From: Terrisporobacter mayombei
GTDB taxonomy: Bacteria; Bacillota; Clostridia; Peptostreptococcales; Peptostreptococcaceae
DNA: 64,000 nucleotides
Assembly (NCBI RefSeq): GCF_014333445.1
Contig: NZ_JACRYU010000014.1
Location: 62,001 to 126,000, forward strand
Reading direction: 5' to 3'
Positions 17,226 to 25,387 of the stretch are shown here, piece after piece. Position 1 is the stretch's first letter, and each line of letters starts with the position of its first letter. The translations under genes were made by a program, and so were the position numbers. Below the pieces are notes generated by a model, which was not told where the DNA came from, did not search any database, and saw only the letters and a list, made by a program, of their open reading frames with translations.

Positions 17226-17969
17226 TTAGTCTGTCATTCCTTCATTAATCCAATTATTAAATGTTATTTTTATTATATTGGCATCATAATAAATCCCATA
17301 CTTAGTATCATTGTGTTTGTTTAACCATGTCTTTGCATCTTCTCCATTACGCTCGATCAGTTTATCTATTATATTTAGATATGTATGCTCAGACATTACT
17401 ATCCTTTCCACACCATCTTTATCACCAAGAGAAGATAGATTTGATGCTTTTGTTACTGCATCACCTATCCATACTTTATTATTAATATCTACACCCTTCC
17501 TACCAGCTTTAACTATAAGCTCTTGTGAGCTAGATATACCTATTCCTGCTTTTATTTCATCAAACTCATTCTCTTTTAATGTTTTATTAAGCATCTTTAA
17601 ATATGTATTAATGTAGAATGATTTATCTACTACTTCAAAAATATCTGACTCTTGTGGAGTTGTATATATTGCATAAACACAATCTCCCCTTATACCTATT
17701 TCTCTTTTATTATCATCATCCCTTAATATTTCTATTATTTCTGAGGTAAAGCACCTCACTATTTTAGATACTTTTTCTTTATCCTCATTAGCAAATATAT
17801 TTGATGAATTTCTAATATCTACAAATATGCCTGTAACCCAACTAAAATATCCATTATCAAATGTAAGTTTATCATCAGAAGGAAGTTTATCTTTTTCTAT
17901 TACCTCTAATTCATTTGATAATATATCATCTATTCGTTTTTTACCTGCTTTATAATCATAGTCTGCCAT
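17226..17969 (-). CDS. pycC: Pycsar-type nucleotide cyclase (PycC-like)
   Basis: This 247-residue protein has a class III nucleotidyl cyclase fold at residues ~45-205. The two metal-binding Asp are visible: Asp51 in GIFVDIRNSS and Asp96 in GIRGDCVYAIY. The later strand-helix motif KVWIGDAVTKASNL (~166-178) is the usual base/ribose-contacting region. Short stand-alone cyclases of this kind, next to a DUF5706-like membrane effector, define Pycsar anti-phage systems, in which the cyclase makes cCMP or cUMP on infection. The base cannot be chosen here. It starts 22 bases behind the effector gene and is the last gene before att copy B. Confidence 0.85.
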   Translation of the reverse strand: MADYDYKAGKKRIDDILSNELEVIEKDKLPSDDKLTFDNGYFSWVTGIFVDIRNSSNIFANEDKEKVSKIVRCFTSEIIEILRDDDNKREIGIRGDCVYAIYTTPQESDIFEVVDKSFYINTYLKMLNKTLKENEFDEIKAGIGISSSQELIVKAGRKGVDINNKVWIGDAVTKASNLSSLGDKDGVERIVMSEHTYLNIIDKLIERNGEDAKTWLNKHNDTKYGIYYDANIIKITFNNWINEGMTD

Positions 17970-17991
17970 ATTTTAATTCTCCCCTATATAT

Positions 17992-18531
17992 TTAAATTAT
18001 CAGTAATATAACATATCCAATTAGAGATATTACTGATAATATTAATAATTTAATACAAAATCTTATATTCTCATATTTTTTATCTAAAATCCTTGATATC
18101 TCATATATTTGACTTGCTACATCATCTATATTACTATCTATACTTTCATTTCTAATTAGCTCAATGAAATTTATTTTTCCCATTTTTGCTACATGTTCAT
18201 AATAAAATGTACACTTAGCTTCATTTTCGTAATTACTAGCTTTTCTAGGAACAATTATTTTAAAAACCACATAAAATATCTGAACTATCATGGTTATACA
18301 AAATACTAATCCTAAAAGCAATATCATCCAATTTTTAATTGATGCTTCTTGTAACCCAATAAATTTTGTATCTTCAAAAAAGTTTATGTATATGGTTATT
18401 AGAAAACCATACACTACAAGTAAACCTGATGCTTTTTGATCAGCAAATTTTATTAATTCTTGTATGTTCTTAAAATTTTCTAGACAATGATTATATATAT
18501 GTGCTTTTTCTTCATCTATTGATTTTTCCAT
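17992..18531 (-). CDS. pycTM: Pycsar membrane effector (PycTM-like)
   Basis: This 179-residue protein has an amphipathic start, the conserved FADQKASGLLVVYGFLIT segment (~residues 28-45; the ADxKA.G.L hallmark of the DUF5706/Pycsar effector family), a second membrane segment at ~68-90 and a third at the very C-terminus (~157-179). Binding of cyclic CMP/UMP is thought to make such effectors disrupt the inner membrane and stop infected cells. It directly precedes the cyclase gene, and a GGGGGG ribosome binding site lies 5 bases from its ATG. Confidence 0.85.
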   Translation of the reverse strand: MEKSIDEEKAHIYNHCLENFKNIQELIKFADQKASGLLVVYGFLITIYINFFEDTKFIGLQEASIKNWMILLLGLVFCITMIVQIFYVVFKIIVPRKASNYENEAKCTFYYEHVAKMGKINFIELIRNESIDSNIDDVASQIYEISRILDKKYENIRFCIKLLILSVISLIGYVILLII

Positions 18532-18548
18532 ATTCCCCCCATGTTTAC

Positions 18549-19700
18549 TTAATACTTTATGCTTATAACATTTTTACTGTTATACTCCTGCTTTAACATA
18601 TTTTTTTCTAGTCCTAAAAGAAATTCAATTTCTTCCCTATCTATACTTATACCACTCTTGTGTATTTCTTCTACTAATTGTGACTTTGTAAGGATATTAT
18701 TTGTAATAAGCATCTCTAAAGCCTTTTTAGCTAATACTGGTTTTGGCAATGGTATTTTATCATCCAATGGCTCACATGTTCTCCATCCTCTTTTAGATGC
18801 TTGCTTTATCATATATTGATATTGATTATATGTTATTGCATTTAGCTTATACGCTCTAATAAGCATTGCTCCTATTGAAACTTTCCATTTTTGTTTTAAT
18901 TCCACATAAAAATCTAAATTATTCGGGTATATTAAATCATTTAAAAATCCTCTTCTCGGTAATAAAAACGCTCCTGCAAACTCATTTGCTTGATTTTCTA
19001 TTTTTTTATACTCTTCTCTCGATATAGTACTAGTATCTTCTACCCATTCATGCAACATTATATGTCCTAGCTCATGAGCCAGGTCAAAATGTCTTCTTAC
19101 CGCAGAGTTTTTATCATTACCTAAAGCAATAAAATATTTTACTTCATTATTTACTTTTTGCATTTGAGTAAAAGCATCTATCTTAGAATTTTCAGTATCA
19201 AAAGAAGTTATTTTAAATCCATTCTTTTCCATTACATTTACAAGATTAACAATAGGTTTATCACCAAGTCCCCAGTACGCCCTAAGTTTTTCTGATATAA
19301 GCTCTACATCATCAATATCATTACTATGATCTAATTGTAGTATATTTAACTTCGGAAAATTAATATAATCTTCTATAAAAGTATATAACTTTGCAAATAT
19401 TGATAACTTTTCTGCATAAGATGCTTCTTCCTTTTTTGTTATAGAAGCCTGAGCTCTAAAATAAGTATTTCCTACTATTATAGAAATATCATCTTCTTCA
19501 TAAAAATAATCCTTTGGAAACTGTAGACTATAAGTGAGTCTCATTAACGTTTCAAATCCAGGAGTTGTTTTATTATTCTCAAATTGTGATATAGCCTGCT
19601 TACTGACACCCGTTTCATCTGCTAATTGAGAAATTGTTTTTTCTCTATATATTCTTGCAGATTTTAGCCTACCTCCATTAAAACTTCTATTTTTTAACAT
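18549..19700 (-). CDS. XRE-HTH / ImmA-IrrE metallopeptidase regulator
   Basis: The 383-residue protein fuses an N-terminal XRE helix-turn-helix (~residues 10-65, ISQLADETGVSKQAISQFENNK) to an ImmA/IrrE (DUF955) zinc peptidase domain. The HExxH motif is HELGH (209-213) and the distal Glu is probably E240 in NQANEFAGAFLLP. Such proteins repress or activate phage, ICE and defence genes and act by cleaving a repressor. The gene ends 17 bases before the effector, so it is probably co-transcribed with the Pycsar pair. Separate HTH and metallopeptidase proteins (CapH/CapP) control CBASS in a similar position. That it controls Pycsar here is my inference. Confidence 0.85.
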   Translation of the reverse strand: MLKNRSFNGGRLKSARIYREKTISQLADETGVSKQAISQFENNKTTPGFETLMRLTYSLQFPKDYFYEEDDISIIVGNTYFRAQASITKKEEASYAEKLSIFAKLYTFIEDYINFPKLNILQLDHSNDIDDVELISEKLRAYWGLGDKPIVNLVNVMEKNGFKITSFDTENSKIDAFTQMQKVNNEVKYFIALGNDKNSAVRRHFDLAHELGHIMLHEWVEDTSTISREEYKKIENQANEFAGAFLLPRRGFLNDLIYPNNLDFYVELKQKWKVSIGAMLIRAYKLNAITYNQYQYMIKQASKRGWRTCEPLDDKIPLPKPVLAKKALEMLITNNILTKSQLVEEIHKSGISIDREEIEFLLGLEKNMLKQEYNSKNVISIKY

Positions 19701-19745
19701 AATCTATTAAGCCTCCTAAAAGGAAGGCTTAAATCCTTCCTTCTT

Positions 19746-20447
19746 CTATTTAACTTTTATTTGTATATCCGTACCTTTTATACCCAATGGAATTTCTTCT
19801 TCTAAAGCATAGCCCTCTTTAGTCGTATCCATATTTGACTCCCTAGTACCTATATCATCATAATCAACTCCGATATACTCATTCCAACTTTCCTCATCTA
19901 TTATATCTAGCTGTGAATTTAATTGGAATACTGATATCGAAGTTAAATCATTATTTTTTATATCAAAAGTTATTAATTTATGTACTTCTACTTCATCAAC
20001 TACTTCTTTACTAACAATTTTAAGTAACAACTCTTCCATTAAGTTTTGTCTATACTTATCCTCAAAAAATTCAATTTGAGACTCCTTTGGTATTGTATTA
20101 TTATTAAGTAGTCCTAAAGATTCTAAATAATGTACATTTTTCTTTTTCTTTGACTTTTCTAGGCCTTTAAATGTTTTCATTTTCATTAAAGAATATAGGC
20201 TTTTTTCTTTCTTGTCATATATTGAAATAAATTCGTGTGCTCCTCTATTAAATTTTTCAATTATAAACCTATTTTTTTCCAACCTTTTAAAAACATATGT
20301 ATTCAAAAGATCTTTAGCCAAAGCATGTCTACTACTAAAAGTTTTTAACTCGTAATTATCTTTTAATTCTCTTATATCTTCAGTATAAGCATCTTTTATG
20401 GCTTGAGCTATTATACTTCTAAAATCTTCGTTCCTATTCAAATTCAT
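19746..20447 (-). CDS. DUF5986-like partner protein
   Basis: This is a protein of ~233 residues. I prefer the ATG at 20447 (AAGGGTG 8 bases ahead) over the upstream GTG at 20456. The first half is rich in basic residues (SKKKKNVHYLE) and the second half acidic, ending IKGTDIQIKVK. It resembles the DUF5986 proteins that commonly sit next to XRE/ImmA-IrrE genes; the resemblance is from memory of the family pattern, not a search. No catalytic motif or membrane segment is evident. With a 45-base gap to the metallopeptidase gene, it is a candidate substrate or cofactor of that peptidase. Confidence 0.55.
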   Translation of the reverse strand: MNLNRNEDFRSIIAQAIKDAYTEDIRELKDNYELKTFSSRHALAKDLLNTYVFKRLEKNRFIIEKFNRGAHEFISIYDKKEKSLYSLMKMKTFKGLEKSKKKKNVHYLESLGLLNNNTIPKESQIEFFEDKYRQNLMEELLLKIVSKEVVDEVEVHKLITFDIKNNDLTSISVFQLNSQLDIIDEESWNEYIGVDYDDIGTRESNMDTTKEGYALEEEIPLGIKGTDIQIKVK

Positions 20448-20581
20448 AATAATCACACCCTTATTATTTATATTTATAAATTAATTTTACTATATTTTCT
20501 ATTTTTGTCAAGTAATTCATGTGTTATATATATTTTTTTCTAGTATATTTTCAATTCCAAAATATAGGATAATAATACGTC

Positions 20582-22526
20582 TTATAATTTAATATCATTC
20601 CTTATAGCAGCTATCATTGCATTATGAGTTATATTATTTTCATAAAAAGAAAAGACCACGTTGAATATAACCTCAACGTGGTCTTTATATACTACTACTT
20701 CTTTTACATAATCTCCTATAAACTTTTTACACTCTGGTAAATTTCTAGTTAATACAAACTCTTTAAATCTACCAAACATCTTTCTAATTTGATCTTCTGT
20801 TATAAGTATTTCTTCTCCATCAGTCCTTTCTATAGCTAACTCATTTATCTTCAAATCTAAGTTTACCTTGACTTGTTCTAGCTCATCTAGTTTTTCTTTC
20901 AACATATTATTTACTATTCCATTCATAATAGCATTCAATATGTTTTCTATCTCCTTATTAACTTTGGTAAGCTTATTTCTAAGACTATTTAGCATTTCTT
21001 CATTACTATGATTCTTATCTTGTAACTTCTTATTTAATTCCTTACTTAAAACTGGTATTGCATCATCATTTAATACATGTTTTTCTAGTTCTGTTAGTAC
21101 AAACTCTTCTAATTCATCTCTTCGTATTTCCTTATTATCACAATCCCTCTTTTGCTTTCTACATCCACATCTATATGATATATATACATTTTTATAAGAA
21201 TCATATCTCTTGTTACCTTGATACATATGTCCACATTCTCCACAACGCACTAAACCTGTTAATAGATAGAATGTAGTTGCTTTATTTGTTCCTGGAGCTC
21301 TCTTTCTTTTCTTCATCATATCTTGTGCTTGTTCAAATATTTCTTTATCTATTATTTGTGGCATACCTCCTTCAACCTTAATTATCTCTTCCTCATTCTT
21401 TTGTTTATGACCATTTCTTTTTCCATTAACACCTTTTCTTTGTGTCTTATTGAATACATAAACTCCAGTATATTTCTCATTACTTAATATGCTATATAAG
21501 CTATTCTTACTAAAGTTTTTGTTTTCTCTTTTTGTACGATATCCAAGTTTATTTAATTCATCTATTATTTGACTATAAGAATATCCATTTACATATCTAT
21601 CAAATATGATTTTTACAGCTTTAGACTCTTCATCATTTATAATGTAGGTTTTATCTTCTGCTACATCATATCCTAATGGTGGAGTACCTCCATTATGTCT
21701 AGCTTTTAATGCATTTTCTTTTTGACCTTTAGCTACTTCTCTTGCTAAGTTAGCTGAATAATACTGTGCCATTCCTTCTATTACTGATTCAAGTATCAAA
21801 CTTTCGGGAGAATTATCAAGGTTCTCCAACACACTTACTACTCTAATCCCTTTTAATTTCAGCTTCTGTTTATACATGGCTGAATCATACTTATCTCTAG
21901 AAAATCTATCTAATTTATGTACTATAACCATAGATATTCCTATTGTATCATTCTCACAAAACTTAATCATTTCTTGAAACTCTGGTCTATTTGCAGATGT
22001 GGCTGATTTAGCCCTATCTGCAAATGTTTTAACTATTTGTATATTATTTTTCTCACAATATTCATTGATTGCTCTTACCTGAGCATCTATTGATTCATCC
22101 ATTATATTTACCTATGAACGCTACTTCATAGATGTCATCTGTTTTATTGATGACCTCATACTTTCATATGAGTGTAGACTATTTCTTCACCTTCATCATT
22201 ACATGTTAAGGGCGACCCATTTCCATTACCAATAGCTTGTAATGTACTCTCTTACGAGATAGTCGTTTGACCTTTTCCTATTCGGAATTTGGCGACCAAA
22301 CATCCATTGCATCAGTACTTAAGCTTTCACCATATACTATCCTTACTGTTGTTTCTGAGTTTTCTCACTATCATATAAGCTTATTTCATCCTATATTGTA
22401 GTCGTAAGGCTTTAGGAGTTACTGGTTTTAAAGTCGTGTCCTATTAATATTTCTACTAATACGGAGCTTTTTTTAAACTCTTTGATTCTCTGAACTAAAT
22501 CTTGCATATACTACTGCTTTTTTCAT
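20582..22526 (-). CDS. Large serine recombinase, split by a group I intron
   Basis: Exon 1 (22526 to about 22476) has an RBS (GGGGG) and encodes MKKAVVYARFSSENQR, the catalytic strand with the nucleophilic Ser in RFSS. It runs straight into a stop. Exon 2 (about 22099-20582, 505 codons) resumes with DESIDAQVRAINEYC and contains the rest of the resolvase domain (HKLDRFSRD), the Recombinase domain (~residues 140-240), a zinc-ribbon (CGECGHMY...YRCGC...CD) and a coiled-coil. Joined they give a normal recombinase of ~520 residues. It is the only recombinase in the island and should integrate/excise DNA. A terminator-like hairpin lies within its last 35 codons. Unspliced, translation from the ATG at 22102 would lack the catalytic Ser. 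Confidence 0.85.
20640..20690 (-). terminator. Terminator-like hairpin inside the recombinase reading frame
   Basis: A perfect 14-bp stem (20651-20664 with 20673-20686; AAAGACCACGTTGA) with an 8-base loop is followed on the coding strand by TCTTTTTATG. It encodes KDHVEVIFNVVFS, so the terminator overlaps codons still needed for the C-terminus. Confidence 0.65.
22100..22475 (-). ncRNA. Group I intron in the recombinase gene
   Basis: The ~376-base segment separates two halves of a recombinase that join in frame when it is removed. On the minus strand it has a P7-like pair GACTAT (22263-22258) / ATAGTC near 22180. It also has the conserved context GGTCAAACGACTATCTCGTAA, then CAAGCTATTGGTAATGG, AAATGGGTCGCCC and GAAGGTGAAGAAATAGTC, all characteristic of bacterial IA-type introns and IStrons. 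P1 can form between exon end GAGTT and AGCTC. It holds no ORF. Splice points are approximate: a 5' site near 22476/22475 and a terminal G at 22100 give an in-frame Q-R-V-D-E-S-I-D-A-Q junction. No TTGAT target typical of CdISt1 is seen at the 5' exon. Confidence 0.82.
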
Positions 22527-22542
22527 ATTAATATCCCCCATT

Positions 22543-22710
22543 TTACTTAATGCTAATTTTATTTTTATTATTAATCATCTTTGCAAACACTTCTACAAAA
22601 CTATTTTTAATACGTATTGTTTGATTAATCTCCCCCTTATATATTTTATTTTCATATTTTCTTGCATATAAATTTTTTCTATCAATCTTCACTGTAAATA
22701 CATTCTCCAT
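22543..22710 (-). CDS. 55-residue protein upstream of the recombinase
   Basis: An ORF of 55 codons with GAGGAG 8-9 bases before ATG reads MENVFTVKIDRKNLYARKYENK... and ends KNKISIK. It is basic and soluble, with no recognised domain. It ends 16 bases ahead of the recombinase start, so it is probably co-transcribed and could act as a recombination directionality factor or regulator; that is only a positional guess. Confidence 0.5.
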   Translation of the reverse strand: MENVFTVKIDRKNLYARKYENKIYKGEINQTIRIKNSFVEVFAKMINNKNKISIK

Positions 22711-22769
22711 ATATCTTTCTCCTCAATAATATAATATCTATCTATAAAATCTATAAATTCAAAATTGGG

Positions 22770-22807
22770 TTAGGATAAATTCATAAACTAAATTGAATCT
22801 ATCCTAA
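22770..22807 (-). terminator. Hairpin between 22817 gene and recombinase operon
   Basis: TTAGGATA pairs with TATCCTAA across 22 bases that can pair further. It is directly behind the stop codon of the upstream gene. Confidence 0.4.
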
Positions 22808-22816
22808 TTTATCTGA

Positions 22817-23380
22817 TTAAATTTCTATTAATTGTTCACTCCAATCATAAATATCACACTCTGACCAATTAAATAATTCTTCAGTAAAGCTATTATTACT
22901 ATCATTATTAGATATATTTGATATCAACTGATGGTTTTCTAAATTCCATCCTATAAACTTAATTCCAAGATCTTTATATTCACTTATATAATCTATAAAA
23001 CTAAACACTAAATCTATATAATCATTTTTTGATTTAAGATTTATCACTTGATTAGGCTGGAAGAATAAATCTATATCATTTCCATTGATTGATATTAATT
23101 TAGGCTTTATTCTTAATTTAGATATTATATTATCTACTTCACCTAAATCTTTCAGAGTACCCTTATCTAATTTCAAATTAGCTCTTAATCCCATAAATTC
23201 ACTTCCTACTATATTTACTAGATCTGATTTTATGTATCCTTGGTCACATAGCATTCTTACAAATTTCTTCGCTATAGGATTAAGATATTTAACTAATTCT
23301 TTATAATCATTTGAACTTAACTTTATATTCTTTCCTTCTCTTAATGCATTTTCTAATATATCATTTATTTTATTTTTCAT
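22817..23380 (-). CDS. Unknown island protein, 187 residues
   Basis: I choose the ATG at 23380, which has AAAGGATGG ahead of it; an ATG at 23392 is also open. The protein has a helical N-terminus (ILENALREGKNIKLSSNDYKELVKYL), no membrane segment, and an acidic, Trp-containing C-terminus (WSECDIYDWSEQLIEI). No known domain is recognised. It follows the helicase gene and a strong palindrome (23415-23441), suggesting a replication or regulatory role within the element. Confidence 0.6.
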   Translation of the reverse strand: MKNKINDILENALREGKNIKLSSNDYKELVKYLNPIAKKFVRMLCDQGYIKSDLVNIVGSEFMGLRANLKLDKGTLKDLGEVDNIISKLRIKPKLISINGNDIDLFFQPNQVINLKSKNDYIDLVFSFIDYISEYKDLGIKFIGWNLENHQLISNISNNDSNNSFTEELFNWSECDIYDWSEQLIEI

Positions 23381-23411
23381 TTTATATACCATCCTTTGTA
23401 TTTTTTATCAT

Positions 23412-23463
23412 TTAAGTATCAATTGATAATCAATTGATACTATTTATCTACACTGATACTTAA
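23412..23463. repeat. Nested palindromes, candidate operator or origin site
   Basis: A perfect inverted repeat AGTATCAATTGA-taa-TCAATTGATACT (23415-23441) lies 35 bases ahead of the 22817 gene. The half-site TTAAGTATCA (23412-23421) recurs inverted as TGATACTTAA (23454-23463). Stacked symmetric sites like this bind dimeric repressors or replication initiators. Confidence 0.6.
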
Positions 23464-23520
23464 CTTAAATATATGTATTTATAATCATTAACTAAAACTA
23501 TTTAGTTTTTACACTCCATA

Positions 23521-23619
23521 GTGGCAATAGTGGCTAGTGGGGCATCTATAATAAAAAAAATTATTAGTCAAAATAATTAAAACTTTTATACTAGCTGCCC
23601 CAATTGCCATTTATGCCAC
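23521..23619. repeat. 24-bp imperfect inverted repeat at the helicase gene end
   Basis: The left arm 23521-23544 and right arm 23596-23619 share GTGGCA, TGGC and GGGGCA blocks in matching positions (16 of 24 bases) around an AT-only 51-base spacer. The right arm overlaps the helicase stop codon. The G+C-rich arms stand out from their surroundings. It may be a terminator-like structure or a replication element. Confidence 0.5.
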
Positions 23620-24981
23620 CCATCCTAGATGTTTAATAAACCTACAATTCCTAGATTTTACTTCTTCTATTTTAATTCCCTCTAGCAATGAGACTCGTTT
23701 TAACTCTTTCCAAAATTTAGATGTACTTTCAGTTCCATTTGAATCAATGCTGTTAAATTCAATCCAATCTATATACCCACTGATTAAATCTTTTTTATCT
23801 ATCTTATTATTTTTATCATGTTTAATTCTCTCCTTGAAAAAAGAATATACTGGATCTTGATTTTCTCTATAAGATGACAATAATGACTTACTTACTTTAG
23901 ATTCAGTGAATTTATAATTATTATCAATTAATCTATGTAATCCTTCTAAAGCCCACATAATAATACCTTCTATTTCACAAGTTAATTTATTAATTAAATT
24001 AACATCTTTCTCACTATCCCTAATAACCCTGTTAAATGGGATTATTAGTAACCTTCTATAGAATCCATGCGTATTATCCGCCGTATTAGGTAGAGTATTA
24101 CTTGCAAATATTAATTTGCAAGTAGATTTATACTCATATGGCTCTTTATATTTCACATCAACAGTTATAGAATCACCACTAGATATTGCCTTTAATTTTT
24201 CTGTTTCAAAATTAGCCTCATTCTCAGATGATATATTTGCTTTTTTACCAACAATACATGATACAGTAAAATCTTTCTTAAATTGATTAAGTGATATAGA
24301 TGATACATTTCCTTTACCTAACATATGCATAATTAAATCACATAACACACTTTTTCCATTGCTTCCTATACCATAGAATAAAAATAACTTCTGTGCTTTA
24401 GCTGTATCTATTAACACATATCCCATAATTTCTTGAATACACTTAATTAATTCTTCATCTCCACACATACACTCACTTATAAACTTTAAAAATAAAGGGC
24501 ATTGAGCATTCTTATTGTATTTATTAGCTATTCTATTCATTACAACTAATTTAGGATTATAATCTTCAAACTCTTTAGTTTCTATGTTGTAAACACCATT
24601 TTCAAAGAATATATATTCATCATAAGATGGTAATTCCTTCAATGTATCATAATCTCTCTCTATTAATGTTATTATTTTTGATTCATTTTTAATTGACCAA
24701 AAACTTCTATCTATATTATCTAATATATACTTTATTAATCTGACTAAATCTTTAATTGATAATGTATCATATAAACCAGTTTTATAGTTATACACTAAAT
24801 AATCTTCCCTATAACATATAATACTACAAGTAAATTTGAGTGTATTAACAAACTCTCTAGTATTAAATATCAGGACACCCTCCTCATTATAAAAAGAAAC
24901 TTTTTCTTTATATGTAATCCCTTTTAAGTCATATGCTGGATTAATATAAAGTGATGCAAATTGAGTCCTAGTTAATATCAT
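23611..24981 (-). CDS. Phage/plasmid SF3 helicase (P4/D5-type primase-helicase)
   Basis: This 456-residue replication protein has a D5-like N-terminal region and an SF3 helicase core: Walker A GIGSNGKS (204-211), Walker B region KANISSENEANFETEKLKAISSGD, and motif C KLIFASNTLP with NTADNTHGFYRRLLIIPF. It should unwind DNA at the element's origin. It lacks the long primase domain found in larger P4-type alpha proteins, so primase activity is doubtful. It lies in the order polymerase, OB-like protein, helicase, a typical compact phage replication module. Confidence 0.88.
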   Translation of the reverse strand: MILTRTQFASLYINPAYDLKGITYKEKVSFYNEEGVLIFNTREFVNTLKFTCSIICYREDYLVYNYKTGLYDTLSIKDLVRLIKYILDNIDRSFWSIKNESKIITLIERDYDTLKELPSYDEYIFFENGVYNIETKEFEDYNPKLVVMNRIANKYNKNAQCPLFLKFISECMCGDEELIKCIQEIMGYVLIDTAKAQKLFLFYGIGSNGKSVLCDLIMHMLGKGNVSSISLNQFKKDFTVSCIVGKKANISSENEANFETEKLKAISSGDSITVDVKYKEPYEYKSTCKLIFASNTLPNTADNTHGFYRRLLIIPFNRVIRDSEKDVNLINKLTCEIEGIIMWALEGLHRLIDNNYKFTESKVSKSLLSSYRENQDPVYSFFKERIKHDKNNKIDKKDLISGYIDWIEFNSIDSNGTESTSKFWKELKRVSLLEGIKIEEVKSRNCRFIKHLGWVA

Positions 24982-24997
24982 ATTAGATTCTCCTTCC

Positions 24998-25375
24998 TTA
25001 TATAGCTACTATTCTATCTATATTACTGTATACTGTATCACCAACTTTATTATTCTTTATGGTTACTTCTACCTTCACATCAAGTAATTCATTCACATCA
25101 AATTCTTCTGAGTTTCTATCTATTTTCATATCATCTAAAAATCTAGAGAATCTAGTTCCTTCTTTATCTGATATATAGTATGAAGTATTCTTTTTTATCT
25201 GTGTCACGTCAAGATCTATCTCTACTTCTGCTGTTAAAATATCTTTAAATCCATATTGTGTTGCTTGTTGTGCTTTTAATCTTATATCAGTTATTTTTCC
25301 ATTATAATTTCCGTCTTGTACTCCATTATTATTGTCTTTCATACCTATTATTAAATTATTTTGTCTTAGTATCAT
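24998..25375 (-). CDS. Probable replication accessory protein (ssDNA-binding-like)
   Basis: This 125-residue protein lies between the polymerase and helicase genes, 12 and 16 bases from them. It is rich in beta-strand alternation (NGKITDIRL, DVKVEVTIKNNKVGDTVYSNIDRIVAI), as in OB-fold or DUF669-like ssDNA-binding proteins of phage replication modules. I cannot identify the family for certain. The start at 25375 has AGGAGA ahead; a Met at residue 12 is an alternative. Confidence 0.55.
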   Translation of the reverse strand: MILRQNNLIIGMKDNNNGVQDGNYNGKITDIRLKAQQATQYGFKDILTAEVEIDLDVTQIKKNTSYYISDKEGTRFSRFLDDMKIDRNSEEFDVNELLDVKVEVTIKNNKVGDTVYSNIDRIVAI

Positions 25376-25387
25376 ATCTATTTTCTC

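Noticed and set aside
22102..22526. Recombinase reading as a pseudogene with a missing N-terminus
   Set aside because: The missing catalytic exon is present upstream with its own ribosome binding site, and the interval shows group I intron blocks, so splicing is a better explanation than decay.
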